Assembly (NCBI GenBank): GCA_013373625.1
Contig: JABXHM010000045.1
Coordinates: 1-40,094 of the forward strand
Reading direction: 5' to 3'
DNA from: Alteromonadaceae bacterium
GTDB taxonomy: Bacteria; Pseudomonadota; Gammaproteobacteria; Enterobacterales; Alteromonadaceae
DNA: 40,094 bases
The notes beneath the pieces were generated by a model. The model was not told the origin of the DNA and made no database searches. It worked only from the letters and a program-made list of their open reading frames with translations. Shown here piece after piece: positions 8,583 through 17,193 of this stretch. The number at the start of each line of letters is the position of its first letter. The first letter of the stretch is position 1. Both the position numbers and the translations under genes were made by a program.

Positions 8583-9668
8583 ATGAAAGAATCCGTTGTC
8601 ATTAAGTTGGAAAATCTGGTTGAACGATTTGCCGAAGTACAGGCGCTGCTCAGCGACCCCGGCGTGATAGGTGATCAGGATAAATTCCGCGGGTTGTCGA
8701 AAGAGTTTAGTCAGTTAGAAGACGTTGTGGCAGGATTCAATGCCTACAAACAGGCCGAAGCTGATCTGGCCTCCGCCGAAGAAATGCTCGAAGAAGACGA
8801 CGCTGATATGCGCGAGATGGCGCAGGAAGAAATTAAATCAGCCAAGGCAGAGATCGAGCGGCTTGAGTCGGACTTGCAGGTACTACTGTTACCCAAAGAT
8901 CCCAACGATGATCGCAATTGCTTTCTGGAAGTGCGCGCTGGTGCAGGTGGCGACGAAGCGGCTATTTTTGCTGGTGATTTATATCGCATGTACAGCCGCT
9001 ACGCAGAAACCCAGGGGTGGCGTGTGGAGCTGGTCAGTGCCAACGAAGGCGAACATGGTGGCTTTAAAGAAGTCATTGCCAATATCACCGGGGCCGGAGC
9101 CTATGGCGTAATGAAATTTGAGTCGGGTGGCCATCGTGTTCAGCGCGTGCCTGAAACTGAATCTCAGGGACGGGTACACACATCAGCCTGTACCGTCGCC
9201 GTGCTGCCAGAAATTCCTGAATCGGAAGCCATTGAAATTAACCCGGCCGAGCTGCGAATCGATACCTTTCGCGCTTCAGGAGCCGGTGGTCAGCACGTCA
9301 ACAAAACTGATTCAGCAATACGTATTACTCATTTGCCATCGGGTTTGGTGGTTGAATGTCAGGATGAACGTTCGCAACATAAGAATCGCGCCAAAGCGAT
9401 GTCGGTCTTACAGGCACGCTTAAACCAGATCGAAGAGGAAAAACGCGCCGCTGAAGAGGCTTCTACCCGTCGTAACCTGGTGGGCAGTGGCGACCGTTCA
9501 GAGCGCATTCGTACCTACAATTTTCCGCAGGGCAGGGTAACGGATCACCGCATTAACCTAACCCTTTATCGCCTTGACGAAGTCATAGAAGGTAGCCTTG
9601 GTTTGCTGCTCGAACCTATCCGTCAGGAGCATCAGGCTGATTTGTTAGCCTCACTGGCTGACGACTAA
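8583..9668 (+). CDS. prfA: Peptide chain release factor 1
   Basis: RF1 reads UAA and UAG stop codons and triggers peptide release. The 361-aa protein has the codon-reading PxT motif as PET at 190-192, which marks RF1 rather than RF2 (SPF), and the catalytic GGQ at 235-237. The N-terminal domain is a long helical region rich in Glu and Lys (about 50-100). The neighbouring prmC encodes the methyltransferase for Gln237, and only 2 nt separate the genes, so the two are probably translated together. Confidence 0.99.
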   Translation: MKESVVIKLENLVERFAEVQALLSDPGVIGDQDKFRGLSKEFSQLEDVVAGFNAYKQAEADLASAEEMLEEDDADMREMAQEEIKSAKAEIERLESDLQVLLLPKDPNDDRNCFLEVRAGAGGDEAAIFAGDLYRMYSRYAETQGWRVELVSANEGEHGGFKEVIANITGAGAYGVMKFESGGHRVQRVPETESQGRVHTSACTVAVLPEIPESEAIEINPAELRIDTFRASGAGGQHVNKTDSAIRITHLPSGLVVECQDERSQHKNRAKAMSVLQARLNQIEEEKRAAEEASTRRNLVGSGDRSERIRTYNFPQGRVTDHRINLTLYRLDEVIEGSLGLLLEPIRQEHQADLLASLADD

Positions 9669-9670
9669 CC

Positions 9671-10534
9671 GTGAGCGATGCTGATGCCGATCGCATGACG
9701 ATTGCTCAGGCGAAAGCCTGGGCGGTTGAGCAGTTAAAAGCGGGCGAATCCCCCTCTGTGGACAGCCGTATTTTGTTGTGCCACGTGCTTAAATGCGATC
9801 AAAGCTACTTATTTACCTGGCCAGAAAAAACTCTGTCCCGGCAACAGCAACAAACCTTTACTGAGATAACGGACAAACGTCGGCAAGGCTATCCCGTAGC
9901 TTATCTCGTTGGCAGGCGCTCGTTCTGGAACCTTGATTTACAGGTGAATGAATCTACGCTTATTCCCCGCCCAGAAACCGAATTACTGGTTGAAACCGCA
10001 CTTGCATTGCCTTTACCCCACCATGCCAATGTATGCGATCTGGGCACAGGTACTGGCGCCATTGCACTGGCGTTGGCCAGTGAAAAGCCAGAGTGGACAG
10101 TGACCGGGGTTGATAGAATTGCCGACGCACTGGCACTGGCTGCCCGCAATGCCATATTAAATGGCAATTTATGTGTTAACTGGCAACTCAGTGAGTGGTT
10201 CAGTGCTCTGACCAATGAACCACAGTTTGATCTGATTGTTACTAATCCGCCTTATGTTGAAAGTAACAGTGAATATCTTGAACAAGGCGACGTCAGGTTT
10301 GAGCCAAAGTCAGCGCTGACTTCAGGCGAAGATGGCCTGAAAGATATCCGCATTATCGTGCAACAGTCGGCGAATTTTCTGGCGTCCGGAGGCTGGTTGG
10401 TGATAGAACATGGTTTTGCCCAACACGAAGCAATTGTAAGCTTACTAAGCCAACGTGGCTTTTCTGAGTGTCAGGGGGTAACCGATCTTAATGGTCATCT
10501 GCGAATTACGCTGGCAAAGTGGCAAAAACCGTAG
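9671..10534 (+). CDS. prmC: Release factor glutamine N5-methyltransferase
   Basis: PrmC (HemK) methylates the GGQ glutamine of RF1 and RF2. The protein has a helical N-terminal domain, the SAM loop DLGTGTGAIALAL (123-135) and the catalytic NPPY motif at 192-195. The start chosen is GTG at 9671, 2 nt after prfA; an ATG at 9695 (MTIAQAKAW) is an alternative that would shorten it by 8 residues. Length 287 aa against about 277 in E. coli. In E. coli sirB2 follows; here a response regulator gene intervenes. Confidence 0.97.
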   Translation: MSDADADRMTIAQAKAWAVEQLKAGESPSVDSRILLCHVLKCDQSYLFTWPEKTLSRQQQQTFTEITDKRRQGYPVAYLVGRRSFWNLDLQVNESTLIPRPETELLVETALALPLPHHANVCDLGTGTGAIALALASEKPEWTVTGVDRIADALALAARNAILNGNLCVNWQLSEWFSALTNEPQFDLIVTNPPYVESNSEYLEQGDVRFEPKSALTSGEDGLKDIRIIVQQSANFLASGGWLVIEHGFAQHEAIVSLLSQRGFSECQGVTDLNGHLRITLAKWQKP

Positions 10535-10587
10535 CTTCTACATAAACTTAAGGAATAAGAGATGTCTAACAGGATGGGACACATAAA

Positions 10588-12144
10588 ATGAGCGATGACG
10601 AGTTTTTATTTGCTGCCGACGAAGATGAGCCGGTCGAAACGGAAACTGGCTATTGGAAAGTGCTGATCGTCGATGATGAGCCCGAGGTTCATGCCATTAC
10701 CCGCCTGGCGTTGAATGATTTCAAACTGAACGACAAGGCGTTGACGTTCATCAGTGCCTATGATGGCGAAGAAGCCAAACGTCTGCTTCGAAATAACCCG
10801 GATATTGCGGTAGTGCTGCTTGATGTGGTGATGGAAACTGACGACGCCGGACTCATGGTGGCTGACTATATTCGCAATGAGTTGGACAATCACTTTACCC
10901 GTATTATTTTGCGGACCGGACAACCCGGCCAGGCGCCAGAGAAAGACGTTATTATTAACTATGACATCAATGATTATAAATCTAAAACAGAGTTAACGGC
11001 GCAAAAGCTATTTACTGTCATTATTGCCGCATTGCGTTCTTATCGGGATATTATGGTGATAGAAGAAGCCCGCGCGGGTCTGGAGAAAATTATCGATGCG
11101 TCGGCCGATTTATTTTCAACGCATTCGCTGGAACACTTTTTACGCGGGCTTATTCAACAGCTAGCCTGTATTTTAGGTGGTGCGAAAAACTCGGCTTATA
11201 TTACTTCCGCTGTCGCGATACCCAAAGTGCCCAATAATTCAGGCGATATGTATATTTTTGCTGGTAATGGCGATTATGCGGGCAAAGAAGGCAACCGTTT
11301 AAAAGATGCACTCAGTCATTTTGAGTACGAGCTGTGTTTACAGGCATTGAAAGAGCAAAAGGTGGTTTATGCTGATGAGCATCTTGTTGCTTACTGCCGG
11401 AGCAATCATCAGCACAGCTCTTTATTGTACTTAACCGGATTACCCAGAACAGTAAATGATACCGATAAACGACTGATTCAAAAGTTTACCGAAAATGTGC
11501 AGGTGGCCTTTGATAACCTGATTAGCAATAAAGAAATGAGTGATACCCACAACGAAATTGTGCAGCGTTTGGGTAGTGTACTGGATACCCGTAAAACGGA
11601 TAATAACCATGTTCAGCGTTTAGTGGCAATGTCGGCTTATTTTGCTGATCTGCTCAACATGAGCGAACACAGTAAACAACAGTTTTTAACTGCGGTACCA
11701 CTGCACAATATTGGTAATTCCAGTGTACCACTTACTGTGCTGAATAAAGATACGGCACTCACTGATGAGGAGTTTCATCAGGTGCAAATGCATGCCGAAT
11801 TCGGTTATCAAATATTAAAAGGTTCCCAGCGTTCAGCTATCCGTTTGGCGGCAACCCTGGCCCGGCATCATCACGAACGTTGGGACGGCAAAGGGTACCC
11901 CGATGGTTTAGCCGGCGAAAGAATAAGTCTGGAAAGTCGTGTTATGGCTATCCTCGATACGTTTGATGCCCTGTATAATGCACGCAGCTACAAGCCTGCC
12001 TGGCCTTTGGATAAAGTCACCACCACGCTGAAAGAGGCGGCAGGGGTTCAGCTTGATCCCAATTTAGCGGCGATGTTTTTGGCACATACAACGCAGTTTG
12101 AAGAAATTCAACAGCGCTATCCAAGTAACGATAATAATGAATAA
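10588..12144 (+). CDS. DUF3369 response regulator with degenerate HD-GYP output domain
   Basis: This 518-aa protein has a receiver domain (about 24-150), a DUF3369 domain (about 165-310) and an HD-GYP-related domain (about 320-510). The receiver keeps the acidic pair D29/D30, phosphoacceptor D79 in VVLLDVVME, and a likely conserved Lys near 131-133. The output domain keeps HHERWDGKGYP (428-438), H402 and the FDAL region. The signature HD is changed: HDIGK of active c-di-GMP phosphodiesterases reads HNIGN (373-377), so the metal-binding Asp is Asn. It may therefore be a weak enzyme, a c-di-GMP sensor or a protein-interaction module. No histidine kinase lies nearby. It sits between prmC and sirB2 in a block otherwise conserved with E. 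coli. Confidence 0.88.
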   Translation: MSDDEFLFAADEDEPVETETGYWKVLIVDDEPEVHAITRLALNDFKLNDKALTFISAYDGEEAKRLLRNNPDIAVVLLDVVMETDDAGLMVADYIRNELDNHFTRIILRTGQPGQAPEKDVIINYDINDYKSKTELTAQKLFTVIIAALRSYRDIMVIEEARAGLEKIIDASADLFSTHSLEHFLRGLIQQLACILGGAKNSAYITSAVAIPKVPNNSGDMYIFAGNGDYAGKEGNRLKDALSHFEYELCLQALKEQKVVYADEHLVAYCRSNHQHSSLLYLTGLPRTVNDTDKRLIQKFTENVQVAFDNLISNKEMSDTHNEIVQRLGSVLDTRKTDNNHVQRLVAMSAYFADLLNMSEHSKQQFLTAVPLHNIGNSSVPLTVLNKDTALTDEEFHQVQMHAEFGYQILKGSQRSAIRLAATLARHHHERWDGKGYPDGLAGERISLESRVMAILDTFDALYNARSYKPAWPLDKVTTTLKEAAGVQLDPNLAAMFLAHTTQFEEIQQRYPSNDNNE

Positions 12145-12159
12145 CGGAGTACCACAAGT

Positions 12160-13402
<1,243 letters not shown>

Positions 13403-13435
13403 GCGACGTATAATAGCTAAATGAACAGGACTTGA

Positions 13436-13467
13436 AATATTGTGCTGACGAGGGTCAGCACAATATT
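13436..13467. terminator. Perfect 13-bp inverted repeat between convergent genes
   Basis: AATATTGTGCTGA (13436-13448) and TCAGCACAATATT (13455-13467) form a perfect 13-bp stem with a 6-nt loop, between kdsA on the plus strand and the small gene on the minus strand. Neither side has a clear U run, so it is an atypical terminator if it is one. A role as a 3'-end stabiliser is also possible. Confidence 0.5.
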
Positions 13468-13488
13468 GTCAAGGTGTGATATCAGGTA

Positions 13489-13770
13489 TTAATCTGCGCG
13501 GGCCGTGCGGTCCTGATTTGCGCGCAATCTGCTTTCCCGAACCAACAGGATGGCGGCAGCATCGTCCTGCGGTTTCAGGTTGTTGTTGACCTGTTCACGA
13601 ATGCTGGTTGCTACATCAATAACAGGTTGTTCGAGCATGATCTCAAATTGAGTAACAGTTGTGTTAACAGGTTTTAACTGATGTACCTGAGTTTCAGTTG
13701 CGTTAGTTTGTATGGCCCAGCCTGAAGCAATCAAGCCCACGAGAAGAGTAAGTTGTTTTTTCATATTCAC
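13489..13770 (-). CDS. Small exported protein, unknown function
   Basis: I do not recognise this 93-aa protein. It starts with a Sec-type signal peptide (MNMKKQ basic start, hydrophobic core LTLLVGLIASGWAI, likely cut after TNA at residue 24). The mature part of about 69 residues is polar, has no Cys, and contains helical segments such as VIDVATSIREQVNNNL and AAAILLVRESRLRANQ. It is probably periplasmic. It is convergent with kdsA and divergent from gcvA; the shared 213-nt region is AT-rich. The signal peptide supports it being a real gene. Confidence 0.65.
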   Translation of the reverse strand: MNMKKQLTLLVGLIASGWAIQTNATETQVHQLKPVNTTVTQFEIMLEQPVIDVATSIREQVNNNLKPQDDAAAILLVRESRLRANQDRTARAD

Positions 13771-13929
13771 ACCTAATTTAAATTATGTTTTAAAATGTAT
13801 CTTTAATGTTAAATATTAACAAAATGCTTCATAGTTAACCTTTTGGGTTAAAAGAAGATTTTTATAATATAGTGTGAATAGTAAACAGTATTTCCGGTCT
13901 TGATAAATGAAAAAAATTACAGCTTTTGG

Positions 13930-13944
13930 ATTAGAAAATCTAAT
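13930..13944 (+). promoter_or_regulatory. Candidate GcvA operator before gcvA
   Basis: The inverted repeat ATTAG-AAAAT-CTAAT has the CTAAT core reported for E. coli GcvA sites and the spacing typical of LysR-type operators. It ends 39 nt before the gcvA ATG and overlaps the likely -35 region of a TATACT -10 box (13964-13969). Autoregulation of gcvA is known in E. coli. The assignment here is inference. Confidence 0.6.
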
Positions 13945-13983
13945 GTTATTGTTGTGTCATTGTTATACTAAGTTGAGAGTGTA

Positions 13984-14883
13984 ATGCAGCGACGCTTACC
14001 CCCCCTGAATGCACTGAAAGCCTTTGAAGCTGCGGCGCGGCATTTGAGCTTTACGCGCGCTGCCGATGAATTATTTGTTACGCAGGCTGCTGTAAGCCAT
14101 CAAATTAAAGCATTAGAAGATTTCTTATCAATAAAACTCTTTATCAGGCGTAACCGAACGTTGCTGTTAACCGAAGACGGGCAGGCGTATTTTCTTGAAC
14201 TCAAAGATATCTTTAAGAACCTGCAGGATGCCACTGACCGGCTGTTAGCCCGCGGTAGCAAAGGGGCGATTACCGTTGCCACGCCGCCGAGTTTTGCCAG
14301 TCAGTGGTTAGTGCCGCGGATTAGCCAGTTCGGACAGCTTTTTCCGGATATTGATGTACGCCTCAAAGCGATTGATTTTGATGAAGGCTTTCTTACCGAC
14401 GATATTGATGTGGCAATTTACTATGGGCGTGGGCGGTGGAATGGCATCCAGGCCGATAAACTGCATACTGAGTTTTTAACACCCTTGTGCTCGCCAATAC
14501 TGTTTAAGGGCACTAAACCACTCAAAACACTGACCGACTTAAAGCATCATGTACTCCTGCATGACTCTAGTCGGGCAATCTGGAAGATGTGGCTTAATCA
14601 TTTCAAAGTGACCGGGGTTAATGTTAATCAGGGGCCCGTGTTCAGTCATTCAATGATGGTTAATCAGGCGGCTGCTTTAGGGCAGGGGATCGCCTTGGGT
14701 AACTCGGTACTGGCTAAGCCTGAACTGGATGCCGGACGTTTAATTATGCCCTTCGAGGAAAAACTGGAAAGTCGGGATGCGTATTATCTGGTATACCACG
14801 AAGGACAAGGCGATAGCGGTAAAATTGCAGCCTTCCGGGAGTGGGTTGTTAATCTGGTAGAGGAGGAACAGTCCGTTGTCTGA
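13984..14883 (+). CDS. gcvA: LysR-type regulator GcvA
   Basis: GcvA controls the glycine cleavage operon, activating it with glycine present and repressing it with purines. The 299-aa protein has the N-terminal helix-turn-helix (about 18-40, FTRAADELFVTQAAVSHQ) nearly identical to E. coli GcvA and a periplasmic-binding-like effector domain (about 92-295) with the motifs LVPRISQF, AIYYGRG, LLHDSSR and GPVFSHS. Followed, as in E. coli, by the ygdD and rlmM homologues, but with a hydrolase gene inserted. A GcvA-like site lies upstream. The glycine cleavage genes themselves are not in the window. Confidence 0.93.
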   Translation: MQRRLPPLNALKAFEAAARHLSFTRAADELFVTQAAVSHQIKALEDFLSIKLFIRRNRTLLLTEDGQAYFLELKDIFKNLQDATDRLLARGSKGAITVATPPSFASQWLVPRISQFGQLFPDIDVRLKAIDFDEGFLTDDIDVAIYYGRGRWNGIQADKLHTEFLTPLCSPILFKGTKPLKTLTDLKHHVLLHDSSRAIWKMWLNHFKVTGVNVNQGPVFSHSMMVNQAAALGQGIALGNSVLAKPELDAGRLIMPFEEKLESRDAYYLVYHEGQGDSGKIAAFREWVVNLVEEEQSVV

Positions 14884-15514
14884 TGTGTTGTATTACCGAC
14901 CTGCGTCTGGTCAGGAACCCGTTGCAGTTGTTGTTTTTGCCCACGGTGCTGGTGCTGGTGCAGACTCCGGTTTTATGGTGAGTATGGCGCAGGCATTAGC
15001 CAATAAAAATATTCTTGTTGCCCGGTTTAACTTTGCTTACATGCAAACAATAATAGCGACGGGTAAACGTCGGCCACCTGATCGTATGCCGTTACTACAG
15101 GCGTGTTTCAATAGCGTGATATCATCGGTAATGACTCAGTGGCCCCGGTTGCCCTTGTTCATTGGCGGTAAAAGCATGGGGGGCCGAGTGGCGAGCATGG
15201 TACTCGATGAGTCCCCGGCGTTGGGTGGCATAGCGTTGGGTTATCCATTCCACCCTCCGGGCAAACCCGACAAACTGCGTACTGAACACCTCGAAGAATT
15301 GCAAAAGCCTCTGCTGATTGTTCAGGGGCAGCGAGATACATTTGGCACACAGAAAGAGGTCGCCGGCTATGCGCTGGCGCCCGGTATTGAAATGGCCTTT
15401 CTGGCTGATGGTGATCATAGTTTTAAGCCTCGTAAAGCAAGTGGTTTTAGTGGTGATGACCATCTGGCGACAGCGGCAACTTACTGCGAACAATTTATCA
15501 AAGCGCGAATTTAA
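14876..15514 (+). CDS. Alpha/beta-hydrolase (KANL3/Tex30-like), TTG start
   Basis: This 212-aa protein has the fold and motifs of the small KANL3/Tex30-like alpha/beta-hydrolases: FAHGAGAGADSGFM (21-34), the nucleophile elbow GKSMGGR with Ser100, a strand PLLIVQGQRDTFG carrying the acid, and the His in DGDHSFKP. The start is a TTG at 14876 with AGGAGG nine nt before it; it overlaps the gcvA stop by 8 nt, so translation is probably coupled. No signal peptide. The substrate is unknown. E. coli has no gene at this point between gcvA and ygdD. Confidence 0.85.
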   Translation: MSDVLYYRPASGQEPVAVVVFAHGAGAGADSGFMVSMAQALANKNILVARFNFAYMQTIIATGKRRPPDRMPLLQACFNSVISSVMTQWPRLPLFIGGKSMGGRVASMVLDESPALGGIALGYPFHPPGKPDKLRTEHLEELQKPLLIVQGQRDTFGTQKEVAGYALAPGIEMAFLADGDHSFKPRKASGFSGDDHLATAATYCEQFIKARI

Positions 15515-15529
15515 CAGTTTGGAAAAAAT

Positions 15530-15922
15530 ATGAGCATTCAGTTAGTTATTGGCGTCTTACTGGCGTTGTCGGGGGTTATGTTAGGTGCATTTGGTGCTCA
15601 TGGCTTAAAAAGTATTCTCGATAGTGCAGCGCTGAATACCTTTGAAATAGGCGTGCGTTATCAGTTGTATCACGGTTTGGCGATATTGATGCTGGCCGGT
15701 CTTACACAACGGGCCAGCTCGCGTTGGTGCATTCGCGCCGCAAACTTTTTTATCACTGGCTGTGTGCTGTTCAGTGGTAGCTTGTATTTGTTGGTATTAA
15801 CGGGCCACAAGTGGCTGGGGCCTGTCACTCCGCTGGGTGGCGTATGTTTAATGCTTGGTTGGCTATGTGTACTCATGGCCTTGATAAAAGGCAAAGAGCG
15901 AGCCGGACCGCCGGCGCCGTAA
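15530..15922 (+). CDS. DUF423 membrane protein (YgdD family)
   Basis: A 130-aa inner-membrane protein of the DUF423 family with about four hydrophobic helices (5-25, 45-60, 68-90, 98-118). The conserved opening with GAFGAHGLK (21-29) and the YQLYHGLAIL segment (45-54) are family signatures. Function unknown. It lies between the hydrolase and rlmM, keeping the E. coli order gcvA-ygdD-rlmM, 15 nt after the hydrolase stop. Confidence 0.92.
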   Translation: MSIQLVIGVLLALSGVMLGAFGAHGLKSILDSAALNTFEIGVRYQLYHGLAILMLAGLTQRASSRWCIRAANFFITGCVLFSGSLYLLVLTGHKWLGPVTPLGGVCLMLGWLCVLMALIKGKERAGPPAP

Positions 15923-15960
15923 AATCATTCAGCTAACAATTTCTCCTATGGATTACATTA

Positions 15961-17040
15961 ATGACCACCAACAGTATTTTAGCTTATTGTCGGCCCGGCT
16001 ATGAAGTCGATACCGGTAACGAACTGTCCCAACTGACCAGTGCCAAAGGTTGCTACGGCTACCCGGTGATGAAGTCAGGTGACGCTTATGTAACCTTTCA
16101 GTTTCAAACACCTGGTGATGCAGTTAACTTCCTAAGCAAAACCGCCGTCGACGACACCATATTCTCCCGTCAGTTGTTTACCGTGATTGGTAAAATTGCC
16201 ATAAGCGATACCGCAGACAGAATCGGTCCGGTACTGGCACTGCTTGGTGAACATCCGCCAGCGCGCTGTGGAACACTGCTGGTAGAGTATCCTGACACCG
16301 AGGATGGGAAAACACTCGCCAAATTGTGCCGTAAATTTGCTGTACCGCTGCGCCAGGCGCTCAGAAGTCAGGATTGGTTAACGCGTAAAGAACAACTTAA
16401 TCTTCCGGCACTGCATGTATTTTTTGTTGCCGGTGACTGTTGTTATGTGGGCATCAGTCAGCCACGCCAACGCAGTCCATTCGCCAATGGTATCTGCCGT
16501 TTAAAATTTCCGCCCAAGGCGCCCAGCCGTTCCACACTCAAACTCGAAGAAGCCTTGCTGACCATGTTAAGTGAGCGTGAGCGCAGCGAAATATGCCGCC
16601 CCGGGGCACGAGCCGTTGACCTTGGCGCCTGTCCAGGTGGCTGGACCTATCAGTTGGTGATTCGCGAAATGCATGTTGAGGCTGTGGATAACGGTAAAAT
16701 GGACGATGAATTAATGGCCACCGGGCTGGTGGATTATCGCGCTGAAGACGGATTCAAGTACCGTCCGCAGTTGGGCCACGTGGAGCTTTTAGTGTGCGAT
16801 ATGATTGAACAACCTGACCGCGTTGCTGAGCTTATGGCAACCTGGCTGGTAAAGAACTGGGCAACTCATGCTATTTTCAATTTAAAGTTGCCGATGAAAC
16901 GCCGATGTGAGACCGTATACGCCGCAATTCAGGCGGTTGAAGCAAAATTAGCCTCTGCTAACATTAAGGCAACTATAAAAACACGCCATCTCTACCATAA
17001 TCGAGATGAAGTGACAGTTGCGGTGCTTCGCAAAAGCTGA
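15961..17040 (+). CDS. rlmM: 23S rRNA 2'-O-ribose C2498 methyltransferase
   Basis: RlmM methylates the 2'-OH of C2498 in 23S rRNA, using SAM, before 50S assembly. The 359-aa protein matches E. coli RlmM across its length: the THUMP-like N-terminal part, VPLRQALR, HVFFVAGDCCYVG, SRSTLKLEEAL (189-199), the SAM loop DLGACPGGWT (220-229), and FNLKLPMK with a catalytic Lys. The N-terminus LAYCRPGYE corresponds to the E. coli start. Last gene of the gcvA group, followed by 153 nt before the EF-G gene. Confidence 0.98.
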   Translation: MTTNSILAYCRPGYEVDTGNELSQLTSAKGCYGYPVMKSGDAYVTFQFQTPGDAVNFLSKTAVDDTIFSRQLFTVIGKIAISDTADRIGPVLALLGEHPPARCGTLLVEYPDTEDGKTLAKLCRKFAVPLRQALRSQDWLTRKEQLNLPALHVFFVAGDCCYVGISQPRQRSPFANGICRLKFPPKAPSRSTLKLEEALLTMLSERERSEICRPGARAVDLGACPGGWTYQLVIREMHVEAVDNGKMDDELMATGLVDYRAEDGFKYRPQLGHVELLVCDMIEQPDRVAELMATWLVKNWATHAIFNLKLPMKRRCETVYAAIQAVEAKLASANIKATIKTRHLYHNRDEVTVAVLRKS

Positions 17041-17148
17041 GCGTTTAAACCTTTTAAATCAATATTTTGTGTGAAAACGGCCAGGTTTTCGCTGGATAAG
17101 TTTTAGTCTTTTTTCAGAAAGGACTATAAATTCAGTATGAAAATCCTA

Positions 17149-17154
17149 TATAAT
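17149..17154 (+). promoter_or_regulatory. Likely -10 box of the EF-G gene
   Basis: A perfect TATAAT (17149-17154) is followed directly by CGCGCC, a GC-rich discriminator like that of the tRNA promoter at 248-276. No good -35 box lies 16-18 nt upstream. A second candidate pair, TTTAGT (17102) and TATAAA (17125), has 17-nt spacing. Confidence 0.4.
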
Positions 17155-17193
17155 CGCGCCGTTTTTTTACTCTGAATCAATGAAAGTGAACTA

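Noticed and set aside
13771..13983. Possible GcvB small RNA next to gcvA (a GTTGTGT-like stretch is present)
   Set aside because: In E. coli gcvB is transcribed away from gcvA; here the GU-rich stretch is on the gcvA strand, inside its promoter, and no terminator hairpin follows.
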